This document shows, piece by piece, positions 54,190 through 64,000 of a stretch of 64,000 nt of DNA (its first letter is position 1; every line of letters begins with the position of its first letter). Source of the DNA: Arion vulgaris (lineage: Eukaryota; Mollusca; Gastropoda; Stylommatophora; Arionidae); assembly GCA_020796225.1 (NCBI GenBank), contig CM036753.1:64078865-64142864 (forward strand), written 5' to 3'. The notes beneath the pieces were generated by a model. The model made no database searches. It saw nothing but the letters and a program-made list of their open reading frames with translations, and was not told the origin of the DNA. The position numbers and the translations under genes are program-made.

Positions 54190-54390
54190 AAAATTAAACA
54201 TCTCACAACAAGTACGGACCGCACTGTTCTGTTCATAGGTACATTTTATCATGAGACCTCCAGGATGATTGCCGGAGCTACGGATTTGTGCTTTGTGTAA
54301 TACTGGTGGCAGGTCTTTTCTGCGGTGAGGGGTCGAGCCATATGGAGCAATACCTGGTGCAATGCTGTCAATCCTTCGGCTTTGGATCCT
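54190..54390 (+). mobile_element. SINE A body fragment
   Basis: ACGGACCGCACTGTTCTGTT, GATTGCCGGAGCTACGGATT, GAGCCATATGGAGCAATACC, GTCAATCCTTCGGCTTTGG; head missing. Confidence 0.82.
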
Positions 54391-54445
54391 TTAATAATAA
54401 GTCTACCAACATCAATTGTTATTAATTCAAAAATAGACTGCGCAA

Positions 54446-54587
54446 TTAACTCTTTCGTCCTGCTGATCCGATATACTGGCTCACCGTATCTTTAAGAAGA
54501 CACAAAGCCAGTATACTGTCTCATTTAGTTTACATTGCAGAGTAAATGCGTCTGGAGATAAAATGAAATACGGAGTGAAAACGTTAA
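54446..54587. mobile_element. piggyBac-like MITE with TTAA ends
   Basis: TTAACTCTTTCGTCCTGCTG left, GGAGTGAAAACGTTAA right; interior like 48594-48736. Confidence 0.78.
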
Positions 54588-55330
54588 TTATTAATACTAA
54601 AGATATTGTATCTAATATCAATGAATTAAGTATGTAAAAAAAAGTACTACTTTTCAAAAGAAAGAGATAAAGATGAAATTTAGAAATACTTGAAAAGTTA
54701 TAACATAATGAAATCATCGAGGTTAAGAAAAGTGTACGGAGGTATATTCAATGGAGAAAATTAGGACATTTTAAATGATTTTTAGAATTAAAAAAAAGAT
54801 TGCGACAAAATTAATATTACACGAGAATAAAGTGAAAAGGGGCGATCACGTTAAAATACGTTGTAATGAAAGGTTTTCATACCGTAATGCAATCCCACCG
54901 CTGCCACCAAATTATCGGTAGGCGTGGCTAGAGACAGCGCGTGCACGGCAGACCTGTCATTTGATCTGTGCATATCGATTGGCCCATTCTCTGCTATCAT
55001 TTTTACTGTAATCGTCCAGGGTGTTATTCAATTCGATGCATATATTTTTTTATCGCAATATCATACTTAGGTTGAATTTGTCTCCAGAAATCGATTATAA
55101 TTATGCCGGATCCCCCTGGGCACTGCGGTAGAGGACAGGGTCACTGATGAGGACATGGATGTTATATGCAACAAGCGGAGAATTATAGTAAAATGGAATT
55201 GCAAAAGCAATAATAATAGCAATTCAGAACAATTTGCGAAGAAAAGGAACAATCAAATTTGAGAAGTAGCTGCAAAATGGAAAATGAAGGGATTTGAATG
55301 CACAGAAGAAAAGAAGAGGGAGACGTATTT
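54588..55330. other. Non-repetitive island, possible regulatory sequence
   Basis: The part from about 54840 to 55040 has balanced composition and includes CCCACCGCTGCCACCAAATT, GGTAGGCGTGGC and TGACAGGT (minus strand). No coding frame fits HMX. It lies about 5 kb upstream of the 5'-most visible HMX exon. Confidence 0.35.
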
Positions 55331-56384
55331 ACAAAGCTCTCGTGAGATGGGATTTTTTTCCCGCGCGTTGTTATATTGGCACTTACGAGTGTTGAGAAAG
55401 AAAGCAGTTATTATTGAAATGAAAAAGTTAAATAAAAAGGATTAGAAATTGTGAAACTAAAGATTATGCCTGCGCTTACGAGTCCTTGAGAGCTGTTTGG
55501 GTCATAAGACAATTGAAGAGAAACGCGGGGCTGTGAAATACCTGGATGAGTGGCTCCACTCAAATGAAGCTACGTCGTTTCTGACAAGCAGGTAAGTGGA
55601 GTTGAAGGACTACAAAGAGCAAGCTTGATATTGATAAGGCTTTGAGAACGATCGATTGCTAGACATACACAAGGTAAGTATGTACGACTCGCTTGTCAAC
55701 GGCACTGATGGAGAATTGAGAACCCGGCGAGTGGTTTATTGATACGAGATGTAATTATCGTCTGTATGACTGTACTATAGCAAGAAGGTGTAATAAAAGT
55801 GATGTGCGCAATTGTCTGTCTAAATCCACTTTTTATATTTCTTCTTATCTTTCTCTCTTGATTTCTATATTTAATTTGTCTTGGTAGAGAACATTTGAAC
55901 AGATTTTGATCGCATGCTTCATACAAATTATGGTAGCAAAATTAACTATTGATGTTAGCGATGATCATAATGTAGGGACAGTAGTACCAACAGAAATGAT
56001 GATAACAAAATTGTCCCGTTCTGTAATAGAACACTTCATAATTTAGCAAAACACACATCATCCTGTGAATTGACGACACATATTAACTACGTCGGTAGAT
56101 ACAGTATTTGAATACGTATATTTTTTGTGCATCAAGGGATTAGCAATGGTTCGGGCAGATTACGCAACGTGCAGGGAACGCATTGGCTTTGAAGTATCTT
56201 TGATGACAAGTGAAGTCGATAATTTGAAACACAGAATTCAACCAAATCAATTTTAAACCTAAAAAAGACTCACTTGAAAGATTTATTACATTTAAATGCT
56301 GACTGAATATCAAGCTGCGTGATTTGGTAGGTGACCTTTGTGTCATAACAACTTTCTTTCTCTGGAAGTAGTTTCAATCAAATT
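55331..56384. other. Unassigned, mostly non-repetitive sequence
   Basis: No gene recognised. 56285-56384 is repeated at 57144-57240. Confidence 0.4.
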
Positions 56385-56820
56385 GATTAATTGATAGACT
56401 ATCATCATTGCACTTGTCGAATCATGTGTGCTTCGATCTCTTTCTTACAAAGGAGTATCTCAGCTACGGTGCACGAACTCCGTAGCACCGGCTAGGGTCC
56501 CCGATGTAGTTTTGAAGATGGTTAAGATAATTATGTAGAAATTTTTTTGTAATCTTTTCTAATGAATTTTGCCTGGGCATCAACTTTCCAGCTTGCTCGT
56601 CTCGATTTTGAAATGTCAAGGGTTCTTTTACGTTCTCCAATTGAATACGGGACATATGTTTTATCATCCATCTCCAATAGGACTAAGAACCCGATCTCAC
56701 CTACACTGAGATTAGGGATATATGTAAAAATATCCAGATAGCTCCACGAGGGTGTGAACATTGTACATTTGGACGAGAGACGAGCATCTAACCTATACGC
56801 CAAAGAGAACCATCGAAAGT
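56385..56820 (-). mobile_element. SINE C, antisense
   Basis: All landmarks present: CTTACAAAGGAGTATCTCAG, TTGCCTGGGCATCAACTTTC, GACATATGTTTTATCATCC, CACTGAGATTAGGG, CTCCACGAGGGTG. Confidence 0.85.
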
Positions 56821-56828
56821 TTTATTTC

Positions 56829-57139
56829 AGCTAAATGTACAACTAAATGTACAACTAAATGTACAGCTAAATGTACAACTAAATGTACAACTAAATGTAC
56901 AACTAAATGTACAACTAAATGTACAACTAAATGTACAACTAAATGTACAACTAAATGTACAGCTAAATGTACAGCTAAATGTACAACTAAATGTACAACT
57001 AAATGTACAACTAAATGTACAACTAAATGTACAACTAAATGTACAGCTAAATGTACAGCTAAATGTACAACTAAATGTACAACTAAATGTACAACTAAAT
57101 GTACAACTAAATGTACAACTAAATGTACAACTAAATGTA
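56829..57139. repeat. 12-bp array (ACTAAATGTACA), about 26 copies
   Basis: ACTAAATGTACA with an A-to-G variant (GCTAAATGTACA) in six copies, in clusters. Open in frames on both strands (KCTT and VHLV repeats). Confidence 0.97.
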
Positions 57140-57214
57140 AATCGAATATCAAAATGCGTGATTTGGTAACTGAACTTTGTTCCATAACATTTTTTTGTCC
57201 TGAAGTAGTTTTAA

Positions 57215-57560
57215 CTGCATTATCATTGATTGGTTTGTTGATAAAGTCATCATCATTTCATTTTGTTGATTAGCTATGTGTGTTTCGATCTCTGTCTTTC
57301 ATAAAAAGATCGCAGCGATAGTGCACATACTCCGTAGCATTGGCATGGATCCCTGAATTAATTTTAGGATACTAGAAATTTGTCGAAATTTTGTTTATAA
57401 TTTGTGCTTAAAGTTGTTATCTTTTAAGCAGTTTTAACTCAGTTTTTTAAGTTCTCAACTTGAACTTTAAATCTATATTTAGTTGTCCTTCGATAGGACT
57501 AGGAGCTTGACCACACATACAATGATACAACAGATCACTAGAGAAATATCCTGATTGCTT
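57215..57560 (-). mobile_element. SINE C, antisense, diverged
   Basis: AGTCATCATCATTTCATTTT, TGCACATACTCCGTAGCATT, CCTTCGATAGGACTAGGAG, ending CTTCACAATAG. Confidence 0.7.
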
Positions 57561-57594
57561 CACAATAGAAACAAACCTAGTAATTTTGGTATAA

Positions 57595-58510
57595 CAGTGT
57601 CTAGTAACATTTGTCTAGTAATTACTTATGGAAAATGGTAAGATTTATCTGAAAGTTTCTTGAGCAAAAAATTACATTATTTTTGGTAACATTTGACTAG
57701 CGGTTTTTTTTTTTTTATTCACATTTTTGGTAACATTTGCCTAGTGGTTTAATGAAGAGAAAAAAGATTACATTATTTGGTAACATTTGACTAGTAGTTT
57801 TCTTAATTTTTCTAAAATGACAGTAGTTAAAAGTTAAATTTCTTTAGTGTTTTCTTGAAAAATCACTTATTTGGTAACATATGACTAGTAGTTTTCTAAA
57901 AATAATTACATTATTTGGTAACATTGAAGGGTAGTTTTCTAAAACGAATTACATTATTTGGTAACATATGACTAGTAGTTTTCTAAAAATAATTACATTA
58001 TTTGGTAACGTTTGACTAGTAGTTTTCTAAAAAAAATTACGTTGTTTGGTAACATATGACTAGTAGTTTTCTTAAAAAAATTACATTATTTGGTAACTTT
58101 GACTAGTAGTTTTCTAAAAAGAATTACATTATTTGGTAACATTAATAGTAGTTTTCTAAAAACGAATTACATTATTTGGTAACATATGACTAGTAGTTTT
58201 CTAAAAAAAATTACATTATTTGGTAACATATGACTAGTAGTTTTCTAAAAACGAATTACATTATTTGGTAACATTTGAATGGTAGTTTTCTAAAACAATT
58301 ACATTATTTGGTAACATATGACTAGTAGTTTTCTAAAAAAAATTACATTATTTGGTAACATATGACTAGTAGTTTTCTAAAAAATTAATTAGCATTAAAT
58401 GTAGTAAAATCACATTTGAATCTAGTAGTTTTCTAAAAATAAAATCACATTAATTAGTAACATTTCCTTAGTTGTTTTCTTTAAATAATCACGTTATTTG
58501 GTAATATTTG
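57595..58510. repeat. About 43-bp array, about 20 copies
   Basis: Unit ATTACATTATTTGGTAACAT plus ATGACTAGTAGTTTTCTAAAA. Spacing 42-44 because of A-run length changes. Confidence 0.93.
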
Positions 58511-58511
58511 C

Positions 58512-58760
58512 CTAGCTGGGGGGTCTCTGTGAGAAAGTGGTTAAGAAGTTTGCCTTGCGCTTTAAAGGTTGTTGGTTTTAAACCGGGTCGTGTCGTTCGA
58601 TTTACATTTGCATTTTTTTCGGAAAATTCAACGATTGTTGCCTGAGCTACGTAGGTCGTGCTTTGTTCAAGACTCTCGTAGATAGCGTTCTATTCTTGCA
58701 GAAGGGGCCGAGCCGTTTGAGGAAACTCAGTTCAGTGAAGTCAATCCTTCATCTTTGGAA
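58512..58760 (+). mobile_element. SINE A at array edge
   Basis: GGGGTCTCTGTGAGAAAGTG head, GTTTTAAACCGGG weak B box, GCCTGAGCTACGTAGGTC, CCGAGCCGTTTGAGGAAACT, AAGTCAATCCTTC. Confidence 0.83.
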
Positions 58761-59144
58761 TCTCTTTATTAAAAGTTTAAGACGTTGCTATACAGAATAA
58801 TTGGGCATAACGTTTGCCACCATTTAATTAATCCGGACAACCGCTGTTTCAGTCACTCTTCGCTCCGCCTGTGTGAGCCACTAAACACTTAATGATCCAT
58901 ATAGTTTTTAATTAGTTGCAACTTAATTCTCCCTCGGATGCTAGCGTTAATATTATTACTTTCAATTGCAACATATTGTCTGCGTTCAAGTTGTTTACAT
59001 TACTTTGCAACAGGAATAAAATAACAAGTCCTTCTAATTAAAATTGGATGAATATGAACACTTGAGAGCATATTCTTCTTCTGAAAAATAACTTGAGGAA
59101 TTGTAACAATGATTAATTTTGATTAATTTGGTCAATATTAACAT
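58761..59144. other. Unassigned sequence
   Basis: Nothing recognised. Confidence 0.4.
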
Positions 59145-59265
59145 TGAAATATCAAAACACTAAATACGGTAGTTTTACAAAGAATGAGAAAAAAACAGGC
59201 CAAAGCGACATTTCGATTAAAATGTCTTTTTCAAGTAAAGGATACAAGACAATGAGGAAGATAAA
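59145..59265 (-). mobile_element. Single arm of the foldback family
   Basis: AAAACACTAAATACGGTAGT, CATTTCGATTAAAATGTC, TTTTTCAAGTAAAGGATACA. Confidence 0.68.
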
Positions 59266-59379
59266 ACGATTGTTTTGTAAGGAACATAGTATGAACGCAA
59301 TGACATATATAACTACCTACCGCACTGACGAACATACTATCGTTATATATATACACACACACTCATATATATATATGAG

Positions 59380-59590
59380 TGCCTAGAGAAGATCATTTGG
59401 GAGGAATGATGCCTGGAAGAAGAATGAGAGGAAGACCTAAAAGACGATGGGCGCAAAGATATCATTGATGATCTCAGAATGACTACTGTTTACGCTGGTC
59501 AACTTGCACAGAACAGAGAGTTTTTCAGAACTGCTGTCATGTGAACAAAGATCCAGAGGGGACACGCTACTTGATGATGATGACGATGCT
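59380..59590 (+). mobile_element. LINE C-terminal tail remnant
   Basis: CTAGAGAAGATCATTTGGGA, then a R-M-R-G-R-P-K-R-R-W stretch and a GTCAACTTGCACAGAAC region, close to the reverse of 22195-22420. Confidence 0.8.
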
Positions 59591-59607
59591 ATGTATATAT
59601 ATATATA

Positions 59608-59872
59608 CACAGGGTGTTCAACTTAAAAGCAGCCTATGAATGGAGCTAATCTGGCATATATGTATGGAAATGAGAAGGTTCAGTTATGACATAGTATATG
59701 TCAAGGTTGTGTGATGGTGTGAAATTGGAGTGCGGGAAGGGGCGATGAACAAATGTGACGTAGGACGAGCTAGTCAGAACCGGTTTAAATAGTATATAAA
59801 CACAACGCGTTAGGTTATCTGGCAACTTTCGAATTGTCAATGGGGCTGCAATTATCTTGAACACCCTGTGTA
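59608..59872. mobile_element. mariner-like MITE
   Basis: CACAGGGTGTTCAACTTAAA left and ATCTTGAACACCCTGTG right, in a TA repeat. Interior as in 50071-50348. Confidence 0.85.
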
Positions 59873-59939
59873 TATATATATATATATATATATGCATCAT
59901 TGCGATTGGCAGGTGTATGATATAGTAAGTGTGACGGGT

Positions 59940-60150
59940 TGGTGTAATGCTTAGTGAGCTCACCTATCAACTCGGACACTAGAGTATTGTATGTTCAATC
60001 CCACACTTGATGTTCCACACGTGAGAACAGAAATTGTCTCTCTATCTCCTGCATACTAGGGTTTAGAAATGTGAAAGAGAATGCATAGCATAAGACCTGA
60101 AATGCTACCGGAAATTGTATTGCATCATATAGTAAAGGACCCTTTTTATA
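59940..60150 (+). mobile_element. SINE D, plus orientation
   Basis: TGTAATGCTTAGTGAGCTCA head, ATGTTCAATCCCACAC (B box), TTCCACACGTGAGAACAG, CTCCTGCATACTAGGG. Confidence 0.72.
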
Positions 60151-60307
60151 TATCACGAGCAAGGGCGTCCATACTGTAAGGCAAAAATGATGATGGTGAG
60201 GAGGGCCATAGGGCCCACCAACCTTCCTACCTCCTCCAGGAAACTGGTTTTTTAGTTTTCTGAAATGGTTAATTAGTTGTTCTCTCTTATTAACACCTGC
60301 ATTTTAC

Positions 60308-60546
60308 ATGATAGTTGAACATTGTGGTTGCATGATAGTTGAACATTGTGGTTGCATGATAGTTGAACATTGTGGTTGCATGATAGTTGAACATTGTGGT
60401 TGCATGATAGTTGAACATTGTGGTTGCATGATAGTTGAACATTGTGGTTGCATGATAGTTGAACATTGTGGTTGCATGATAGTTGAACATTGTGGTTGCA
60501 TGATAGTTGAACATTGTGGTTGCATGATAGTTGAACATTGTGGTTG
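60308..60546. repeat. 24-bp array, 10 copies, nearly perfect
   Basis: CATGATAGTTGAACATTGTG plus GTTG. Open in at least three frames over both strands (MIVEHCGC, MFNYHATT, MQPQCSTI). Confidence 0.97.
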
Positions 60547-60739
60547 ACTGTTGCTAAGCAATAAAAATGTCATCTGAATCTGCTTTTCTCCATTTCCTAT
60601 AGAAAACTACCAACTACATTTCAGACATTCCTTCACACTTCCCCTTTCTCCCCCACGCCCTCCCCAACTGGAAAATGTATGTGGACGCTCACCATCTCGA
60701 TGAATTTTAGAGAGTGCGGTAATAGGTCCGTATTTTTCA

Positions 60740-60935
60740 TGGCTCATGATGGATAATGTGGTCATCATCACTCCGGCTGTTATTACTTCCCAGACGGCTT
60801 TTGGTACCCAATTAAGTCTGGGTCGACCTGACAGTCGCTGCGGTGGAAAACATATTCCATTCCCACTGCTGTGAAATTGAACCCAGAACACGCGCCTAAG
60901 AAGTGAGCGCACTATCCACTACGCTGTTGCGGCTC
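60740..60935 (-). mobile_element. SINE I, antisense
   Basis: TCCCACTGCTGTGAAATTGA, ACCCAGAACACGCGCCTAAG, then the tRNA-like head CACTACGCTGTTGCGGCTC. Confidence 0.72.
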
Positions 60936-60964
60936 CTGTGTTGGACAACCTTTTTGTGTTTCTT

Positions 60965-61344
60965 GGTATGCTGTAACCTTTTATTGATTGATTGAATGAT
61001 TGATTGATTGATAGTATCATCATGATTGCACTTCGGTGAGTAACCATATGTGCTCCGATATCCTTTTTACATAGGAAGATCTCAGCTGCAGTGCACGATT
61101 TCCGTAGCACCGGCGAGGTCCCCGATATCATTTTGAAAATGGTAAAGATATTTATATGTGAATTTTAATTTCAATCTTTTCGAATTAATTTTGCCCGGGC
61201 ATCGGCTTTCCAGCCTGCTTTTCTCGGCTTTTCTCGGGTTCTTTTGCGTGCTCAAATTTAACACGGGACCTACGTTTTATCGTCCGTCTCCGATAAGATT
61301 TGGAATTCAACTCACCTACACTGAGACCAGCGATCCTTTCTTTC
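60965..61344 (-). mobile_element. SINE C, antisense, first part (split by LINE)
   Basis: (GATT)-like tail 60985-61011, TTCGGTGAGTAACCATATGT, GGGACCTACGTTTTATCGTC, CACTGAGACCAGCGATC at the break. Confidence 0.85.
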
Positions 61345-61640
61345 TTTCTCGAATCCTGTTTGCCTCACAGCGTCAGGTCAAGAAGAGATTTCTAAAACGG
61401 GCCCTAGTATGCGCTTTGCAAATAGTCTCTTTCATCGCCTCTGTTATCTCTGAGGTCCATCTTTGCGTGGCCGGCCTTTTGCTTTGTACCCATTGTATCG
61501 GAGCAGCATTGCTCTTTGAGGTGCACTGTCTGATGTTAATCTGCTTACGTGGCCGAACCATTTAATTTGTTGTTTTTTGATGAAGTCCAGTACTGATGTT
61601 GTACCCACTTTTTCCTGATGTCTTCATCAGGAAAGTCAGA
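61345..61640 (-). mobile_element. LINE E 3' end nested in SINE C
   Basis: Antisense of the family at 7915-8160 and 27360-27510: minus frame KETICKAHTRARFRNLFLT and R-W-T-S-E-I-T-E-A; GTTTGCCTCACAGCGTCAGG at its end. Flanked by diverged GACCAGCGATC / GATCAGGGATC. Confidence 0.82.
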
Positions 61641-61745
61641 TCAGGGATCTCTGTAAACATATCCAGATGGTCCTCTACGAGGGTGCGAGTCTGACATCTT
61701 TGGCACGAGAAACGAGTACCTAAACTCTACGTCACAGAGATCCAA
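61641..61745 (-). mobile_element. SINE C, antisense, second part
   Basis: CAGATCAGGGATCTCTG, CTCTACGAGGGTGCGAGTC, GAGTACCTAAACTCTACGTC. Confidence 0.82.
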
Positions 61746-61959
61746 TGACATGTTTATCAAAACGTCACGTTTCCAAATAATTTATTACATTTATTTTTAT
61801 GCTTTATAAACCTGTCCCACTTTATGTTTACATATTTCGACTTCTGTTCCTATTTTTTCCTGTAATCTTTCATTTTCATCATTCTTCTTCTTCTTTTGTC
61901 GACACAATGTTAAAGGATTGTTACCCAGTGTCGTGTTTTTCTTTTGTCTTGCGCTCCTC

Positions 61960-62335
61960 TAGTGGCTTAGGTGATAATTATTTTAGATTTTTGACAGGAT
62001 TTTGCTATCCTATTGTCCATCTTTTTCATGGTCTTCCTCTCGCTTTCCTTCCCGAGGATCTGTTGAAGAAGACACTGTATACTGTGGAGTTTGGATGCAT
62101 TCTTATTAACTGGCCGAACCACTTCATTCTTTGTTTTGCAATGTAATTCAAGTAAGGTTCTGTCCCAACTTTCTTTCTTATGCTGATATTGGTGACTGTA
62201 TTTTCTAGTGTTGTTTGTAACTTTTCGTTGGCATCGTATTTCACATGTAATTATTTTTTGCAACTGTGCTTTGTTCATTGTCCATTTTTGGCTCTGGTAA
62301 CACACAGTAGGCAGGAAAATGCTATTGATCATCTC
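61960..62335 (-). mobile_element. LINE M RT C-terminal part, antisense
   Basis: Minus frames: INSIFLPTVCYQSQKWTMNK, QLQKIITCEIRC, then RTLLELHCKTKN / ELHCIAKQRMKWFGQL by frame change, and G-R-K-A-R-G-R-P. Landmarks of the LINE thumb and tail; two frame changes. Confidence 0.85.
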
Positions 62336-62699
62336 ATATTAATATGAAAAATTAACATAAATTAACTCTTTTTTGTCTACTTGGCCTTAGACAATGTGTT
62401 GAAAATGTTTAAAATTAAAATATAATAGAAATTCCTATTTTATTACTGTATGCTGCTAAAATGTACAATTTAATATTGTACTACTATTTTAATCAATCAT
62501 TTTTCAAGGATACTGCTAGTGGGAAAAATGATTGAAAAACATATAGATAAAGTCATGCACTTTTAAATGATAGTTTTATAGTTATGGGTGGCCTTCTCAT
62601 CAAGATGCCCCCCTTGCCTCCAAGCAACCAACAATTTTTAGAAATAAGTCCGCCACTGTTTTGGTGCATATTTCCGCAAATAGGGACTTAATAAAGAAT
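62336..62699. other. AT-rich unassigned sequence
   Basis: CCCTTGCCTCCAAGCAACCA near 62610 resembles the edge of another transposon, but I could not place its partner. Confidence 0.4.
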
Positions 62700-62830
62700 A
62701 AAACCGAAGGATTGACTTCATTGCACCCGGTTTTACCCCATATGGCTCGGTCTCTCTCCACAGAAATGGGGCTCCACCTGGGGAGAGTATTGCACAACAC
62801 ACGGACCCCGTAGCTTCGGAAACATTCCTA
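62700..62830 (-). mobile_element. SINE A 3' end, antisense
   Basis: GAAGGATTGACTTCATTGCA, GTTTTACCCCATATGGCTCG, GAGAGTATTGCACAACAC, CCCGTAGCTTCGG: the reverse of the standard SINE A tail. Confidence 0.88.
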
Positions 62831-64000
62831 GAGGTCTCTGGAAAAAATATATGTTTGTGAACAGAACGGCGCGATCGGGATACCTGGGAGAGTATTGCAC
62901 AACACACGGAGCCCGTAGCTTCGGAAACATTCCTAGAGGTCTCTGGAAAAAATATCTGTTTGTGAACAGAACGGTGCGATCGGGGATACCTGGGGAGAGT
63001 ATTGCACAACACACGGACCCCGTAGCTTCGGAAACATTCCTAGAGGTCTCTGGAAAAAATATCTGTTTGTGAACAGAACGGCGCGATCGGGGATACCTGG
63101 GGAGAGTATTGCACAACACACGGACCCCGTAGCTTCGGAAACATTCCTAGAGGTCTCTGGAAAAAATATGTGTTTGTGAACAGAACGGTGCGATCGGGGA
63201 TACCTGGGGAGAGTATTGCACAACACACGGACCCCGTAGCTTCGGAAACATTACTAGAGGTCTCTGAAAAAATATCTGTTTGTGAACAGAACGGCGCGAT
63301 CGGGGATACCTGGGGAGAGTATTGCACAACACACGGACCCCGTAGCTTCGGAAACATTCCTAGAGGTCTCTGGAAAAAATATATGTTTGTGAACAGAACG
63401 GCGCGATCGGGGATACCTGGGGAGAGTATTGCACAGCACACGGACCCGTAGCTTCGAAACATTCCTAGAGGTCTCTGGAAAAATATCTGTTTGTGAACAG
63501 AACGGTGCGATCGGGGATACCTGGGGAGAGTATTGCACAACACACGGACCCGTAGTTTGGAAACATTCCTAGAGGTCTCTAGAAAAATATCTGTTTGTGA
63601 ACCGAACGGCGCGATCGGGGATACCTGGGGAGAGTATTGCACAACACACGGACCCGTAGCTTCGAAACATTCCTAGAGGTCTCTGGAAAAATATGTGTTT
63701 GTGAACAGAACGGTGCGATCGGGGATACCTGGGGAGAGTATTGCACAACACACGGACCCCGTAGCTTCGGAAACATTCCTAGAGGTCTCTGGAAAAAATA
63801 TGTGTTTGTGAACAGAACGGTGCGATCGGGGATACCTGGGGAGAGTATTGCACAACACACGGACCCCGTAGCTTCGGAAACATTCCTAGAGGTCTCTGGA
63901 AAAAATATATGTTTGTGAACAGAACGGCGCGATCGGGGATACCTGGGGAGAGTATTGCACAACACACGGACCCCGTAGCTTCGGAAACATTCCTAGAGGT
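62775..64000 (-). repeat. 107-bp array built from SINE A interior, over 11 copies, open at window end
   Basis: CGGGGATACC at 62981, 63088, 63195, 63301 and 63408: spacing 106-107. Unit holds AGAGTATTGCACAACACACG, CCCGTAGCTTCGGAAACATT, CCTAGAGGTCTCTGGAAAAA and GTGAACAGAACGGCGCGATC, all internal SINE A sequence in reverse order. Few differences (GGCGCG/GGTGCG; small deletions). The overlapping minus-strand frames of up to 200 residues are repeat translations. Confidence 0.96.

Noticed and set aside
56761..57273. Cys/Thr/Lys-rich 170-residue frame as a secreted cysteine-rich peptide
   Set aside because: It is the 12-bp array read in one frame; the opposite strand is equally open and there is no signal peptide.
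63040..63642. 200-residue minus-strand open frame
   Set aside because: Overlapping frames all translate the 107-bp SINE-derived array; they change with each small deletion.

Overview
This window looks like a gene-poor, repeat-saturated stretch of an animal genome, most likely a mollusc and plausibly a coleoid cephalopod such as an octopus. The basis is one spliced homeobox gene, several tRNA-derived SINE families (A-box and B-box-like heads), many 5'-truncated LINE remnants, hAT, piggyBac-like and mariner-like MITEs, and an unusual load of tandem arrays. There are no bacterial features: no operons, no ribosome binding sites and no long single-exon genes. The species is an inference from repeat style; I could not run a search.

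The only gene I can support is a minus-strand HMX (NK-class) homeobox gene at 40810-49743. Three exons are visible: 49436-49743 (acidic N-terminal part and homeodomain residues 1-12), 44011-44106 (residues 13-44) and 40810-41127 (residues 45-60, the HMX-specific tail and the stop). They join in phase 0 with canonical splice sites and give 239 codons. The first exon or exons are not visible; the 5'-most visible exon begins at a phase-1 acceptor. The two introns hold a foldback element, LINE 3' ends in the same orientation as the gene, tandem arrays and TTAA-flanked MITEs.

Layout. 1-8 kb: LINE fragments (RT with an FADD motif, RNase H, C-terminal tails), minisatellites and SINEs. 8-18 kb: an inverted pair of one interspersed repeat, a hAT element with 8-bp target duplication and a SINE nested in it, more LINE RNase H remnants, and a 33-bp array made from a SINE head. 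19-24 kb: a nearly perfect 42-bp array, LINE tails and a second, degenerate 42-bp array. 25-28 kb: a hAT MITE, a foldback element, a LINE RNase H region and SINEs. 28.7-30.2 kb: a 32-bp array between hAT-like terminal inverted repeats. 33.4-37.2 kb: a minisatellite of about 65 copies of a 59-bp unit, fused at its end to a SINE. 40-50 kb: the HMX gene. 50-64 kb: mariner MITEs, 36-bp, 12-bp, about 43-bp and 24-bp arrays, a nested SINE/LINE, and finally a 107-bp array made from the inside of a SINE that runs off the window end.

The main theme is the recurring link between dispersed elements and tandem arrays: SINE A sequence is tandemly amplified in two places and forms the edge of a third array, and a hAT-like element carries another inside it. 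Most long open frames in the window are translations of tandem arrays whose unit length is a multiple of three, not genes.
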